Below, piece after piece: positions 1 to 9,401 of a stretch of 64,000 nucleotides of DNA (position 1 is its first letter; each line of letters starts with the position of its first letter). Both the position numbers and the translations under genes were made by a program. The notes under the pieces were generated by a model. It was not told the origin of the DNA and ran no database searches. It saw only the letters and a list, made by a program, of their open reading frames with translations. This DNA is from Dyadobacter beijingensis DSM 21582 (lineage in GTDB: Bacteria > Bacteroidota > Bacteroidia > Cytophagales > Spirosomataceae). The stretch lies in assembly GCF_000382205.1 (NCBI RefSeq), contig NZ_KB907789.1:62001-126000 (forward strand). Reading direction: 5' to 3'.

Positions 1-630
1 TGCGCCGACAAAATAGGTTATTGGGGTCCCCGGCTGCACATTGATCAGCATGAACTCTTGCTTTTCAAAGGATTTGAATCCCGTGATATGGGAAGGTTTC
101 GTCAGTACCACAGTTCCGAGCTCGCCATTATCCGGCAAATAGGATTCCCAAATAGCGAGCATCCCTCTCTTCTTATCAGCTGCTATTTGCGGCTTGCTGG
201 CGTATGCAATCCCCAGCCCAACCGTCAAAGGGCGTTTTTTATCTGCATAAAACGTGCTTGTGACTTTAAAGAAATTGGAGCCCATCGCCATACTAATCAC
301 TTTCTTTTCAGATACCCAGTAACCATCAACGTTCCATGGCTCGAATAAAAGTTCGAATACGACCTCTGATTCCGTATTTTTTAAAATCCTGTAAGCTGCA
401 TAAGGCTGGGAAATGTATGGCTTTCCTTTGTCCCAAATCGCCGTTCCGCCCGCGCCTCTTGTAAATCCGACATGAAAAAAGTCGCAACCTTCACCACGGT
501 CGGAATGATATGGTTGTCCTTGATTATTCAGATCATACCACTTGTCGACAACCGGATATTTGACTGATTTGGTCCAAATGTCGATGCCGCTGCTTACCCG
601 GTCTTTTACCGGCGGGCCGTAGACTCTAAA
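1..630 (-). CDS. DUF4861 domain, downstream part of a frameshifted GH105-DUF4861 gene (cut by window edge)
   Basis: Reading the minus strand from 630 down to 1 gives an open frame with no stop. It starts with the residues FRVYGPPVKDR and continues through DIWTKSVKYPVVDKWY and HSDRGEGCDFFHVG, which resemble DUF4861 proteins of pectin loci. This frame directly continues the GH105 protein encoded upstream, which ends with WENDRIG just before a one-base frame change at 630-632. DUF4861 proteins are found beside unsaturated-uronyl hydrolases and are thought to act on pectin fragments, but their exact reaction is not something I can read here. The 3' end lies outside the window. No start codon or ribosome binding site of its own is visible, so it is probably not translated separately. 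Confidence 0.7.
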
Positions 631-1886
631 CCAATCCGGTCGTTTTCCCAATGGATATTGCCGTTGGCTTCGGGCATATACCGGACGTATGCCTGTGGCG
701 GCATGGCTTTTCCATAATCACTCACGTAACAACCCATAGCCTTAGCAGGAAAAATTTCCTTAATCCCCATTTTAGCAGCCTGGGCAAACGCCAGGACGGC
801 AGGCCCATAAGCGTGAATGTCATCTCGCCTCCAGGGGTGTTTGATGTAGTCTGCTTTCAATCCCAAACCCGGGCAGAGACAGCCGGTCGTCACGTTGCTA
901 ATTGACCCCTCCGGCGTAATGTAGGATGTGTAGCCGCTTAGTCCTTTGATAAAATGAGGTAAAAATGTCTTGTCAATGATATTTTTTTCAATGCAAACAC
1001 CAATACCAAAAAGCATCAATCCACTTCCGGACGTTTCAACGTAGGAGGTGTGTTCAGTCATTTCCTGGTTCCAAAGCCCTTGTTGATTCTGATATTTAAG
1101 AATTGCCGTGAAAAATTGTCTTGCAAGCTCGTTAACCTCTCTCTTTCTCGGATGAGAATCGGGCAAATCCCGCACTAAAATTGCAAGGGCAAATGCGGCC
1201 CACCCATTTCCCCGGCTCCAATTATCTTCTGAAACGGAATGAAGCCCGGCAAAGCCCCTGCCCTGGTGAACCAGCCCGTTCGGGTCTTTGAGAACTTGAA
1301 AAAGCTGCAATGTTTCATAAATTGCCAGTTCTACATATTCAGGCTTACTCATCGCCAAACCACTATATAACATAAATGGAGTCACGGCAAAAGCGCAGTC
1401 AATCATAATCTGGTCAAGGCTGTCATTCAGCCACGGCGCAGTCATCATGCCGTCAGCGGTGCGCTTTTGATGTCGATACATTTTATCGGCGAATTCGGCC
1501 ACCTGCGGACCAAGTTCGCCGGATTGTTTTAAATAATTCAGATAAGCAATCCCGCTCCCGCCTGCCTCGTAACTGATAAAGCTACCCCTGCCTCTGATTT
1601 CTTTTGTCTTGAACTTACCGAACAACTCAACTGCGTGGTCAAGCATTTTCGGGTCCTGTTGGATAACAGCCAACTCACTCATCGCATGCATTAGCAGGGT
1701 TCCGCCATAAATGCCTAAATCAATTTCTTTCAAACCCCTGTCCAGTGCAAGTTTGGCTATCGCTTTGGTACTTATTGGCTTGCTGTCATTATCCGCCTTT
1801 GCTACCTGGCCTTGATAGATATGATTAAACTGCGCATTCGCACCGAGATCTAACAAGAGAAGGAGTAAAATCAGCTGCTTTTTCAT
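606..1886 (-). CDS. GH105 unsaturated rhamnogalacturonyl hydrolase, fused to DUF4861 but frameshifted
   Basis: This 426-residue protein has a signal peptide (residues 1-19, ending ANA) and an alpha/alpha-barrel of the GH88/GH105 type. Visible marks are GGSGIAYL near 109, the acidic segment MIDCAFAVTPF with the probable catalytic Asp near 163, and SRGNGWAAFAL near 224. The family hydrolyses the unsaturated uronic acid left by pectin lyases, in the periplasm. After about residue 370 the chain runs into a DUF4861-type sequence. At 630-632 the frame changes (a Gly codon appears one base short), so this frame ends with an aberrant LESTARR tail and a TAA. It is the last gene of the sigma/FecR-controlled locus. 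The break could be a real mutation, a sequencing error or recoding. Confidence 0.85.
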   Translation of the reverse strand: MKKQLILLLLLLDLGANAQFNHIYQGQVAKADNDSKPISTKAIAKLALDRGLKEIDLGIYGGTLLMHAMSELAVIQQDPKMLDHAVELFGKFKTKEIRGRGSFISYEAGGSGIAYLNYLKQSGELGPQVAEFADKMYRHQKRTADGMMTAPWLNDSLDQIMIDCAFAVTPFMLYSGLAMSKPEYVELAIYETLQLFQVLKDPNGLVHQGRGFAGLHSVSEDNWSRGNGWAAFALAILVRDLPDSHPRKREVNELARQFFTAILKYQNQQGLWNQEMTEHTSYVETSGSGLMLFGIGVCIEKNIIDKTFLPHFIKGLSGYTSYITPEGSISNVTTGCLCPGLGLKADYIKHPWRRDDIHAYGPAVLAFAQAAKMGIKEIFPAKAMGCYVSDYGKAMPPQAYVRYMPEANGNIHWENDRIGLESTARR

Positions 1887-1942
1887 AGAATGTTCTTCAA
1901 GTAACCCCGCTCACTTTAACCCCGCGTATGTTATTTATAATG

Positions 1943-4114
1943 TCATTCTATATCGGCAACGCATCTGAAACCAACCGTCGCACAGCGATCCAAACCTGGC
2001 CAGGTCAGCAAATACTTCGCTCCGAAACCAGTTTTCTGGGCACCCTGATCCGCATACCATTCCGACGCCCGGTTGATATACCAGCCGCCCCCACGCAAAA
2101 TGCAGTAGTTGTTATAGCCATCGGTGCGCTCGCTCTCGGTTAGTTGCCAGACGTTTCCACTCATATCAAACAATCCGGCTTTGGTCTTGCCGCCACTAAA
2201 CTTTTCAACCGGTGTCGTCCCGGACCATTGCCCGGTATTGACTACCGTTGAATCCATTTGATTTCCCCAGGGGAAGGCGGTTGCAGCATCCCCGTTTTGC
2301 GCGGCCCATTGCCATTCGGCCTCCGTCGGCAGGCGCTTTCCGGCCCATTTCGCGTAAGCGCGCGCGTCGTTGAGATCAATGTACACGACGGGGTGATTTT
2401 CCAAACCCTTCGGCGGTTTTCCAGCTATCCAATGTTTGAGAAAATTGTTTTCATGGGCAGGCTGATAGCCTGAGGATTTTAGAAACACGGCGAATTGTTG
2501 ATTGGTAACCAACGTCCGGTCCATTGCGAATGCATTCAGTTTGACGGCTATGTTTGCCTGGGTGATTTCATTCCGCGTTTGGCTAAATGAATAGTCCACG
2601 AAGTTGCCCACAGGGTAAAAGCCGCACTCACGCTGGCGGAACATAAAAACCATCCTGGCCGAGTCCGATGGAACGGCAATCGGCACCATGCCTTTGGGTA
2701 ATATCCGGGAAGTATATTTCCGGGTCGGGATGACTGCCTTGAGCAAATGCTCGGGAAGGCGGACATCGGTCGTCCATTTAGCCTTTTCAAAAGCCTCAGC
2801 CTGCTTTTTGAGAAATGTATAAAATGCTGGCGTGCAATCGTCTTCGGGTACTGCGAGGATTCCTGAAATGGCTTTGGGCCCGTAATCTGCGTAAATGCTG
2901 ACCTCTTTGTTTTTTACGTCGGTTTTCATCTCCCGGCCTGTTATCAGATCGAAATACCGCGTTCCCGCCCGATGGCTTTGCTCCAAAAGCTTTCCTACCG
3001 CCCGTTGGTCCTGCCTGTTGACAACCGTCCAGAGTGTCTTCTTTCCCAGTCGCCATTCCGACGCATAGACGCGGTTCAGTTTGACGGGAAAAAGGGGCGT
3101 CCACTCACCTTCTGTAAAAAAAGTACTGTACTCCCTCAAAACGGGCAGCATTGCACCGTAGTAATATCTGTCGCGCGGGTTCAACGGATTCACAGTCCCG
3201 AATACATTCTCCCAAATCACCAGGCCGCAACCATTCACCCAAGCATTTTGCAGCAGCGTCGATTGTTCATGGCTGAACCTGGACAGGCGGTAGATCAAAT
3301 GCTTTTGTTGCAGCCACCGGTTCCGGACCAGATGGGGAACTTCGCCAAATTCGAGGTTTTTATACTTTTCATTCCACCCTACTTCCAGCCAGGATTGATG
3401 CACCAGGTTCAGCGCCCCGGCATTAATCGGTATTTCAGATTGCAGTATGGCACCTTTCCGGCTTTTTTGCAGTTCGTTGAAAAAGCCGTCTACATTCGAG
3501 ATTGTATCCAGGTACACCCCGTCTGCCCCGATTTCAGACACCATTTTCAACAGTTCGTCTTCGTCGCGGGTCCCCTGCTTGCGGCCAATGTCATCCCATG
3601 GATTGTAGGCGATCATCAGCTTTTTGCCCATCGCATGCAGGTCGCTGGCGAGCTTTTTCAGCCCCGCCATTCCGCCGGGAAGATTCCGGTAAAAATCGAA
3701 CTGTGTACGTTGGTCGAAGCCCAACTGAGGATAGGTAGGCCAAAGCACCACCACATCTACACCGCCGTACTCCTGCTCGTATTTTTGAATGCAGGCTGTG
3801 ATGTCAAAGTTGCCCTGGTGATCGTAAAGCGATTTTTCGTTGGCCATCAAAAAGAAGGTCGAATAGGCAGCCGACGCCCATTTGAACTGCTCCTTCCGAT
3901 AATTTTCTTCCGTATACCCGGCATGCCACCTCACCGAATCCCGCAGTTGACGCATCTGCTCCCGCCAGCGGTCCCATTTTTCAGGCGCTGATGGAGCTTC
4001 AATTAACTGGTAGTAGCTGTCGGCAGGGTTGGGCGTTTTCCTTTCCTGCGCCGTCAGACGCTCCCGTGTGACCAGCAGCGTTGCCAACGCCAGAATTGCT
4101 ATTTTATAGTACAT
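1943..4114 (-). CDS. Glycosidase-like TIM barrel fused to SUMF1/FGE-type domain
   Basis: This 723-residue secreted protein has a short N-terminal hydrophobic signal. Residues about 70-460 look like a TIM-barrel glycosidase: VVVLWPTYPQLG near 122, LMIAYNPWDD near 167, and GADGVYLDTIS with a candidate nucleophile Asp near 203. Residues about 505-723 form a formylglycine-generating-enzyme-like domain with RLPTEAEWQWAA, FDMSGNVWQ, LRGGGWY and a final GFRC. I do not see the paired active-site cysteines of true sulfatase activators, so this domain is more likely structural or ligand-binding than a sulfatase maturase. The gene sits between the GH28 and GH105 genes, so a role in pectin or xylan breakdown is likely. 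The substrate is unknown to me. Confidence 0.75.
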   Translation of the reverse strand: MYYKIAILALATLLVTRERLTAQERKTPNPADSYYQLIEAPSAPEKWDRWREQMRQLRDSVRWHAGYTEENYRKEQFKWASAAYSTFFLMANEKSLYDHQGNFDITACIQKYEQEYGGVDVVVLWPTYPQLGFDQRTQFDFYRNLPGGMAGLKKLASDLHAMGKKLMIAYNPWDDIGRKQGTRDEDELLKMVSEIGADGVYLDTISNVDGFFNELQKSRKGAILQSEIPINAGALNLVHQSWLEVGWNEKYKNLEFGEVPHLVRNRWLQQKHLIYRLSRFSHEQSTLLQNAWVNGCGLVIWENVFGTVNPLNPRDRYYYGAMLPVLREYSTFFTEGEWTPLFPVKLNRVYASEWRLGKKTLWTVVNRQDQRAVGKLLEQSHRAGTRYFDLITGREMKTDVKNKEVSIYADYGPKAISGILAVPEDDCTPAFYTFLKKQAEAFEKAKWTTDVRLPEHLLKAVIPTRKYTSRILPKGMVPIAVPSDSARMVFMFRQRECGFYPVGNFVDYSFSQTRNEITQANIAVKLNAFAMDRTLVTNQQFAVFLKSSGYQPAHENNFLKHWIAGKPPKGLENHPVVYIDLNDARAYAKWAGKRLPTEAEWQWAAQNGDAATAFPWGNQMDSTVVNTGQWSGTTPVEKFSGGKTKAGLFDMSGNVWQLTESERTDGYNNYCILRGGGWYINRASEWYADQGAQKTGFGAKYLLTWPGLDRCATVGFRCVADIE

Positions 4115-4125
4115 GTAAGACTTCG

Positions 4126-5175
4126 TTAATTTACCGATATATCCGTGCTGGCTATTTCTCTGATCATTCCCTTTTTATTTCTGCGCCTTTCGCCATTGAG
4201 TCTAATATCCTTTAAATCAATGCGCTCCGCATCATCCATTACAAATGCCGGACGGGCCTCTTCTACCGGGAAATTCAGGGAAATATCCGCCAATGTGACT
4301 CCTTTGGCATGCCGGATGTGGAATCCACTCGCCGGCAGCCTCGTACCAAAAGTGAGACGGTTTTCCGGATAGCCTTTTACATTTTCCGCCGGTGAAACAG
4401 GAAACGTCTTAGCCATTTCGACGCTGACACCGATCGGAACGGTGATATTCTCGCAGAGTTTGCCCAGGTATTCGCTTTTAAAACATAGCGCATCGTCTTC
4501 AGCGTCGATCATGCAGTTGGAAATCGTCGCATCCCGCGCATCCACGTCGATACCGTCGCAATTCCAGTTGGTCATACTTCTCAGGTAGATGCCATCGATA
4601 TTCACCCGTTCGCAGCCAGAAATGGAGATGGTGATCTGCGCGGAGTTCAATACCTGGACACCTTTGAGCAAAACATCGGTACATCCGATGAAAAACAGGT
4701 TTTTAGGCCGCCCATCTTTGTTAATCCCTAGCTGGAAAGCCTTTCCGTCCCCTGCGCCACGTATGGTGCCCGCGCCCGTGATGCCTGTGCGGATCGCCTT
4801 ATCTGCGATGACGAGCGCCTTCATGCTTTCCACATACAAGCCATTATGGGTAATGGTGCCAAACTTTTGCGCGTCCCGGATCGTGTAGTCGGCGTAATCC
4901 TCCGGAGCATAGCTCCCCTGCAAAACCGCGCCCGGCAGCAGGTTCAGGTATACGTTGGATTTAAGCAAAATGGTCCCAGTAAAATAGCGACCAGCCGGCA
5001 CGATCACTTCCCCGCCGCCTTTGGCATGGCATTGATCGATCGCCGCCTGGATCGCCCTCGTATTCAGGAATGTAGTGTCGGTTTTAGCTCCAAAATCTAG
5101 GATATTGTATTGCTGCGCGCTTACATGGGCATACGCGAAAAGACATAAAACGCAAAAAAGAAAGAGGCTTCTCAT
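4126..5175 (-). CDS. GH28 polygalacturonase-like protein with internal deletion
   Basis: The protein is 349 residues, against roughly 440-480 for related Bacteroidota GH28 enzymes. A signal peptide (1-20) is followed by the typical N-terminus (FGAKTD, then GGGEVIVPAGRY), NCDGIDVD near 205-212 and EDDALCFKS near 226-234, which are the family's acidic catalytic motifs. Directly afterwards, near residue 246, the sequence jumps from ENITV to a stretch (PAENVKGYPENR, then ASGFHIRHAKG) that normally lies about 100 residues further on. The segment carrying the catalytic His and the substrate-binding Arg/Lys strand is missing, in frame. The protein may fold as a shortened beta-helix but is probably inactive as a galacturonase. 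It lies 9 bp from the upstream beta-helix gene, in the same operon. Confidence 0.8.
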   Translation of the reverse strand: MRSLFLFCVLCLFAYAHVSAQQYNILDFGAKTDTTFLNTRAIQAAIDQCHAKGGGEVIVPAGRYFTGTILLKSNVYLNLLPGAVLQGSYAPEDYADYTIRDAQKFGTITHNGLYVESMKALVIADKAIRTGITGAGTIRGAGDGKAFQLGINKDGRPKNLFFIGCTDVLLKGVQVLNSAQITISISGCERVNIDGIYLRSMTNWNCDGIDVDARDATISNCMIDAEDDALCFKSEYLGKLCENITVPIGVSVEMAKTFPVSPAENVKGYPENRLTFGTRLPASGFHIRHAKGVTLADISLNFPVEEARPAFVMDDAERIDLKDIRLNGERRRNKKGMIREIASTDISVN

Positions 5176-5184
5176 ATTGGTCCA

Positions 5185-6522
5185 TTAAAGGCAGGTAGTA
5201 CATTCATACGCGCCGCGATCAGGCGCGGCTCCCCTCGGCCTGGCAATTCCCAGGATGTCCTTTGCACTGAAACCGCCCGCTTTTTTGTTCCCCTGATTGA
5301 CGGCCGGGCTAGTGCTTTTCAGTTGGAAGTCGGCCGACCCGCGATCCGTCGACGGTTTGATAAATTGAGGATCAGCCTCGATATCACCTTCGCCCATATA
5401 ACCCACCTGTCCATTGAAATACACGTTAAAAGCGTAAGTCTCGGTCGGGTTTTTCGGCTTCGAATTGCACTGGCCGCCATCGCGGGCGTACATGATATTG
5501 TTGATGATACTCACATCGTTGCATTGGTTGGTAAAAATATCCGGGTAGTTCATCACCGTTCCGTTGTGGTAGGCGGTGTTATTAATGATATCGACGTGAT
5601 CGGCCTTGAATGAATGGATACCCGAGCCGCCATTGTTAAAACTCACATTGTTTTCGACTAACGTGCGGCCGGTATACGCTTCATCCGCGCTGGGCGCGGC
5701 CGCATCCTGATGATGGTAGGCGTGCTGGTTTACGTCGATGATAATTCCGTTGCCGTCGCTAAGTCGTTTGAGCTGAATCCAGGGCACGGTCGTTTTGTTG
5801 CCGCTCACGACGTTGTTGCGAATGAAATTCTTGTAGCCGGTCTGCCGGTCACTGTTAAATGGCGTGAGAATGCTGATCCCGCTGCCCGCGTACATCATAT
5901 ACCACGCATTGTTATAGACAACATTGTCTTCGATAGTCACATAGTCGGCCTGGATTGCGTTGATGCCTCCACCGGGAAAATCATGCACGCGGCAATTGCG
6001 TACCGCTACATGATGCGGAAATTTCGACTCCGCTTTCGGCCCGCCGATGGTAATGGCATTGGTGTTGAATGCTGCATAACTGACATAATCCTTTCCCCCG
6101 GACAGATGATGGTTATAAGCTGCCATGGCACCTTCGTAGGTAAGGTTAGCATTGTTGCCGGCTAGCTCGATCCCATCCAGGACAACGTACGAGCCATTGA
6201 TCGAAACGGCATTCCAGACATTCCCCGATGCGGTAAATCTGGGCTTGTGTCCCGGCAATGCCTTGATGGTAATATAGGCATCGGCGGTGCCCGAATTCTG
6301 AATATTCAGCAGCACGCCGGATTTGCTGTCATAAGTCCCGCTCAGTATAAAGACCGTATCTCCGGGTCCGGCTACGTCGGCCCCTTTCTGGACGGTTTTA
6401 AATGCTCTTGCTTCCGATTTGCCGTCGTTACTGTCCTTCCCTGCGGGTGACACATAGTATTTTTCCGCCCGCAATTCCCCCAAAGAGAGAATTGCGAGCA
6501 AGCTGAGTATGCTCAGTTTCAT
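5185..6522 (-). CDS. Secreted parallel beta-helix protein, PL9-like pectate lyase
   Basis: This 445-residue protein has a signal peptide (1-19) and a DUF1565-like N-terminus (YYVSPAGKDSNDGKS, then TVQKGADVAGPGDTVFI). A series of short beta-helix turns follows (VAVRNCRVHDFPGGGINAI, VTIEDNVVYNNA, NFIRNNVVSGN, LVENNVSFNNGGSGIH, VDIINNTAYHNG). The C-terminus has the DRGAYE closing motif common to such proteins. The order of domains matches PL9 exo- or endo-pectate lyases, which cleave polygalacturonate by beta-elimination using calcium and a lysine base. I cannot point to that lysine with certainty. The product would be the substrate of the GH105 enzyme in the same operon. Another glycan-active beta-helix family is possible. 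Confidence 0.75.
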   Translation of the reverse strand: MKLSILSLLAILSLGELRAEKYYVSPAGKDSNDGKSEARAFKTVQKGADVAGPGDTVFILSGTYDSKSGVLLNIQNSGTADAYITIKALPGHKPRFTASGNVWNAVSINGSYVVLDGIELAGNNANLTYEGAMAAYNHHLSGGKDYVSYAAFNTNAITIGGPKAESKFPHHVAVRNCRVHDFPGGGINAIQADYVTIEDNVVYNNAWYMMYAGSGISILTPFNSDRQTGYKNFIRNNVVSGNKTTVPWIQLKRLSDGNGIIIDVNQHAYHHQDAAAPSADEAYTGRTLVENNVSFNNGGSGIHSFKADHVDIINNTAYHNGTVMNYPDIFTNQCNDVSIINNIMYARDGGQCNSKPKNPTETYAFNVYFNGQVGYMGEGDIEADPQFIKPSTDRGSADFQLKSTSPAVNQGNKKAGGFSAKDILGIARPRGAAPDRGAYECTTCL

Positions 6523-6555
6523 GATATGGATTGAATTAAAATCTGAAAAACTTCC

Positions 6556-7623
6556 TTACAGCCCCTCTACAAAGCCGGTCAATGCTTTTTTGGGTTGATA
6601 GCCCTGGTCGAAGAGCAGCGGGTAATCCTCGCAGCTACAAAATCCGGGAATCCAGCTGTCGGCGTCGGCTATGCCCCAAGTAGTGATACCAAACTGCTGC
6701 GCTTTGGGTACCAGCCGCTTATAAGCATCGGCCACAAATCGGTATTTACGGTACTGGGCTTCCAGTTGCTCGGCAGTAGGCTTAAACGGTTTAGTCTTGG
6801 CCGTGTTCATCGAAATGTCCAGCTCCGAAATGTGTACCATCAGGCCCGTCTCCGACGACTTTCTCAATGCGTGTTCAATTCCCGCGTCCGGCGTGTCGAT
6901 ATTGATATGCATTTGCAAGCCGAGACCATGAATGGGAATACCCCGCTTCTTAAAATCTGCTACCATACCGATGACCGCATCTAGCTTGGCTGGGTTGGTT
7001 TCCTGGCCATACTCGTTATAAAACAGCAGCGCGCCGGGATCGGCCTGATGAGCATACTGAAACATCCTGGCCACATAATCCTTTCCGAGAATGCGCCCCA
7101 GGTTCAGGTTCGTTTTCCCGTTATGGCCGATGCTGTCGGTTCGGATTGCGCCGGTCTTATTATCGAATGCTTCATTGACGACGTCCCACGAAGCTACTTT
7201 GCCTTTGAAATGTGAGCCTACTGTTCGAATATAGCCATTCAAGACATTTTCCAGCTGGGTCGAATCGCGGATCTGCTTCATCCACGCGGGGGCAGTATCG
7301 ATATACCAAACCAGCGTATGGCCGTGGACGCGCTTGCCGTTCGCCTGCGCGAAAGCGATGAGCTCGTCGGCCTCCGCAAAGTCGAAGGTTCCTTTTTGCC
7401 TGCTGATACGGCTGGGCTTCATGCAGTTGGTGGCCGTGATCCCGTCGGCATGTTCCAGTACCGTGCGACGGAATAAGTCGTTGGTCCTCACGCGCACGGG
7501 GTCAATAGCGAATGCGACCGGGAAAGCAGCGGCATCTTTCAGTTTAGGCATAACCGTCTGCTGCGCGTTCACCTGAATAAATGCAGCCAAACCCGACAAA
7601 ATGATTGTGTTTTTCAAAAACAT
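6556..7623 (-). CDS. GH10 endo-1,4-beta-xylanase
   Basis: This is a compact secreted GH10 enzyme. I place the start at the ATG at 7621-7623, giving about 355 residues and a clean signal peptide (MFLKNTIILSGLAAFIQVNA). The longer frame would overlap the upstream SusD stop. GH10 marks are HGHTLVWY near 98, the acid/base Glu in WDVVNEAF near 151, LFYNEYG, and the nucleophile Glu in HISELDIS near 267. The C-terminus has WGIADADSWIPG. It cuts the xylan backbone, probably in the periplasm or on the surface. Its place beside pectin genes suggests that the locus handles mixed cell-wall material such as glucuronoxylan plus pectin. Confidence 0.95.
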   Translation of the reverse strand: MFLKNTIILSGLAAFIQVNAQQTVMPKLKDAAAFPVAFAIDPVRVRTNDLFRRTVLEHADGITATNCMKPSRISRQKGTFDFAEADELIAFAQANGKRVHGHTLVWYIDTAPAWMKQIRDSTQLENVLNGYIRTVGSHFKGKVASWDVVNEAFDNKTGAIRTDSIGHNGKTNLNLGRILGKDYVARMFQYAHQADPGALLFYNEYGQETNPAKLDAVIGMVADFKKRGIPIHGLGLQMHINIDTPDAGIEHALRKSSETGLMVHISELDISMNTAKTKPFKPTAEQLEAQYRKYRFVADAYKRLVPKAQQFGITTWGIADADSWIPGFCSCEDYPLLFDQGYQPKKALTGFVEGL

Positions 7624-7649
7624 ATATTTGCTTTTAATAAGAGCCACTA

Positions 7650-9380
7650 CTACCACATTGGGTTCTGTATCAATGCATTAGAAATACTGATTTCACCTTG
7701 CGGGATTGGATAGAGGTACATCCTGGAAGTAAAGACGCGGTCTTCCACTTTGACTGCCTTGTAGGTAAACGTGCTGTCGTTCACCCTGTTCACGGTGACG
7801 CCGCGCAGTGGCTGAGCCAACACATTTTCAGCAATCATCCAGCGGCGTACATCCCAGAAGCGGTGGTCTTCGAAGGCGAATTCTACGCGCCGTTCATTGC
7901 GGATACGCTCCCGCATTTCAGTTTGCGATAAACCGGCTGGAAGCGGCGGCATAGCCACGCCCGTTCTGGCACGCACCATATCGACATACTTTTTAATTTC
8001 GGCATTCCCCGGCTCCGATTCATTGAGCGCCTCGGCATAGTTCAGGTAAATTTCAGGATACCGGATGATGATCCAGCTGTGTACACCCGTGTTCCCGTTG
8101 AGCAGGTTCAGGCTTTCGATCTGGTATTTGCGTAAATAGTAACCCGTCCGGGAAGCGTTGACGATTGGTCTTGCATCGAGCCCGCCCGTCCATAGCTGGA
8201 CTTTTCGTTGCGGGGTGCCGAATGTGCTGTTGTTGGTTACGATCGACATGCCCAGTCGAGGGTCGCGGTTGGCATAGGGGTTGGCTGCCATGGCCGGGTC
8301 GCTCCAGTTGAACTTCACGGCTGTGGCAGCATCTACTTTCACTTCATAAGCATCCACCAGGTCCTGCGACGGCGTATTCCCGCTAAGCCCGAGGTTAAAC
8401 CCGATTGGCGAATTATTTTTCTCGAACTGGTTACTGGCCCCATTGCGGCGCGTAAAGATGATCTCGTTGTTATTAAAGGTATTGAAAAGCGACTTGTAGT
8501 TGCCTAGGTTTGGTAACGCGTCCGCATCGATAACCGCCTTCGCCGCATCGGCCGCCGCTTTCCAGCGGGCTTTACGATCTCCTGCCGGCAATGCGATCAA
8601 TTCGGGTTTGGAATAACCACCCGCCCATCCCGGGGTATTGAACAAATCACTGGCAGCGTAGAGCAAAACCCTGCTTTTCAGGGCCAGCGCAGCAACTTTG
8701 GTAACCCTTCCCAAGTCCGTTCCGGCAACATATGGGGCTGTCGAACCATTCAATGGAAGCTGGCTGGCTGCCGAATCGCATTCCGAGGCGATAAAGCGGA
8801 TACATTCGTCGAGCGAATTCCTGCTCACTTTCGTGTAGTCGTCCTCGAGCGTAAACACGTTGTTGATCAGCGGCACACCTCCATAGCGTTTGACGAGCTC
8901 GAAGTAAAAGAACGCGCGGAGAAAACGGGCTTCATATTTCCAGCGATTAATGGCCGCCAGGTTTGTTTTGTACACTGCCTGCGCGGAGGGTGAAGGGTCC
9001 AGTTTCCACGGGTCCAGGTTAATGTCGCCCGTCGATAGTAAAAACTGGTTCACCTTGCGGATACCGCGGTAATAGGTTCCCCAAACCGGGTCGGGGTTAT
9101 TGATCGCATTCCAGCTTCCGCTGTTGAAAGCCTGCACGGCGTTATTTTCGGTAGTAAATTCTGATTCGTCCGAGGCTGAGGCCATCATGGCCGCGCCCCC
9201 GATGTACACCGTTCCGTCGGGAAGGTCAGCGTAAATGGAAGTGAGCATGGCCTGGACATTGGTAAACGATTGCTCGATCTCGTTTTTACCGATAGAGGTC
9301 ACAAACTCCCTGTCAAGGTCCTGGCAGGCGGTGGTGATGACGAGCATAACGGCCGTTAGTATTTGAATATATCTTTTCAT
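7650..9380 (-). CDS. SusD/RagB family glycan-binding lipoprotein
   Basis: This 576-residue lipoprotein has a lipobox cysteine after residue 18 (VITTAC). The SusD core is recognisable by RKVNQFL, RFLRAFFYFELVKRYGGVPLI near 155-175, and the C-terminal RIRNERRVEFAFEDHRFWDVRRW near 500. It sits on the cell surface and caps the SusC channel encoded just upstream (21 bp apart), delivering oligosaccharides. It is the second of two SusC/SusD pairs in this locus and the last import gene before the enzymes. No substrate can be deduced from the sequence. It appears complete. Confidence 0.95.
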   Translation of the reverse strand: MKRYIQILTAVMLVITTACQDLDREFVTSIGKNEIEQSFTNVQAMLTSIYADLPDGTVYIGGAAMMASASDESEFTTENNAVQAFNSGSWNAINNPDPVWGTYYRGIRKVNQFLLSTGDINLDPWKLDPSPSAQAVYKTNLAAINRWKYEARFLRAFFYFELVKRYGGVPLINNVFTLEDDYTKVSRNSLDECIRFIASECDSAASQLPLNGSTAPYVAGTDLGRVTKVAALALKSRVLLYAASDLFNTPGWAGGYSKPELIALPAGDRKARWKAAADAAKAVIDADALPNLGNYKSLFNTFNNNEIIFTRRNGASNQFEKNNSPIGFNLGLSGNTPSQDLVDAYEVKVDAATAVKFNWSDPAMAANPYANRDPRLGMSIVTNNSTFGTPQRKVQLWTGGLDARPIVNASRTGYYLRKYQIESLNLLNGNTGVHSWIIIRYPEIYLNYAEALNESEPGNAEIKKYVDMVRARTGVAMPPLPAGLSQTEMRERIRNERRVEFAFEDHRFWDVRRWMIAENVLAQPLRGVTVNRVNDSTFTYKAVKVEDRVFTSRMYLYPIPQGEISISNALIQNPMW

Positions 9381-9401
9381 TCGCTGTCTGATTTGAAAAA
9401 C

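Noticed and set aside
2972..3991. A 339-codon open frame on the plus strand
   Set aside because: It lies wholly antisense to the glycosidase-SUMF1 gene, lacks recognisable domains and reflects the codon bias of the real gene.
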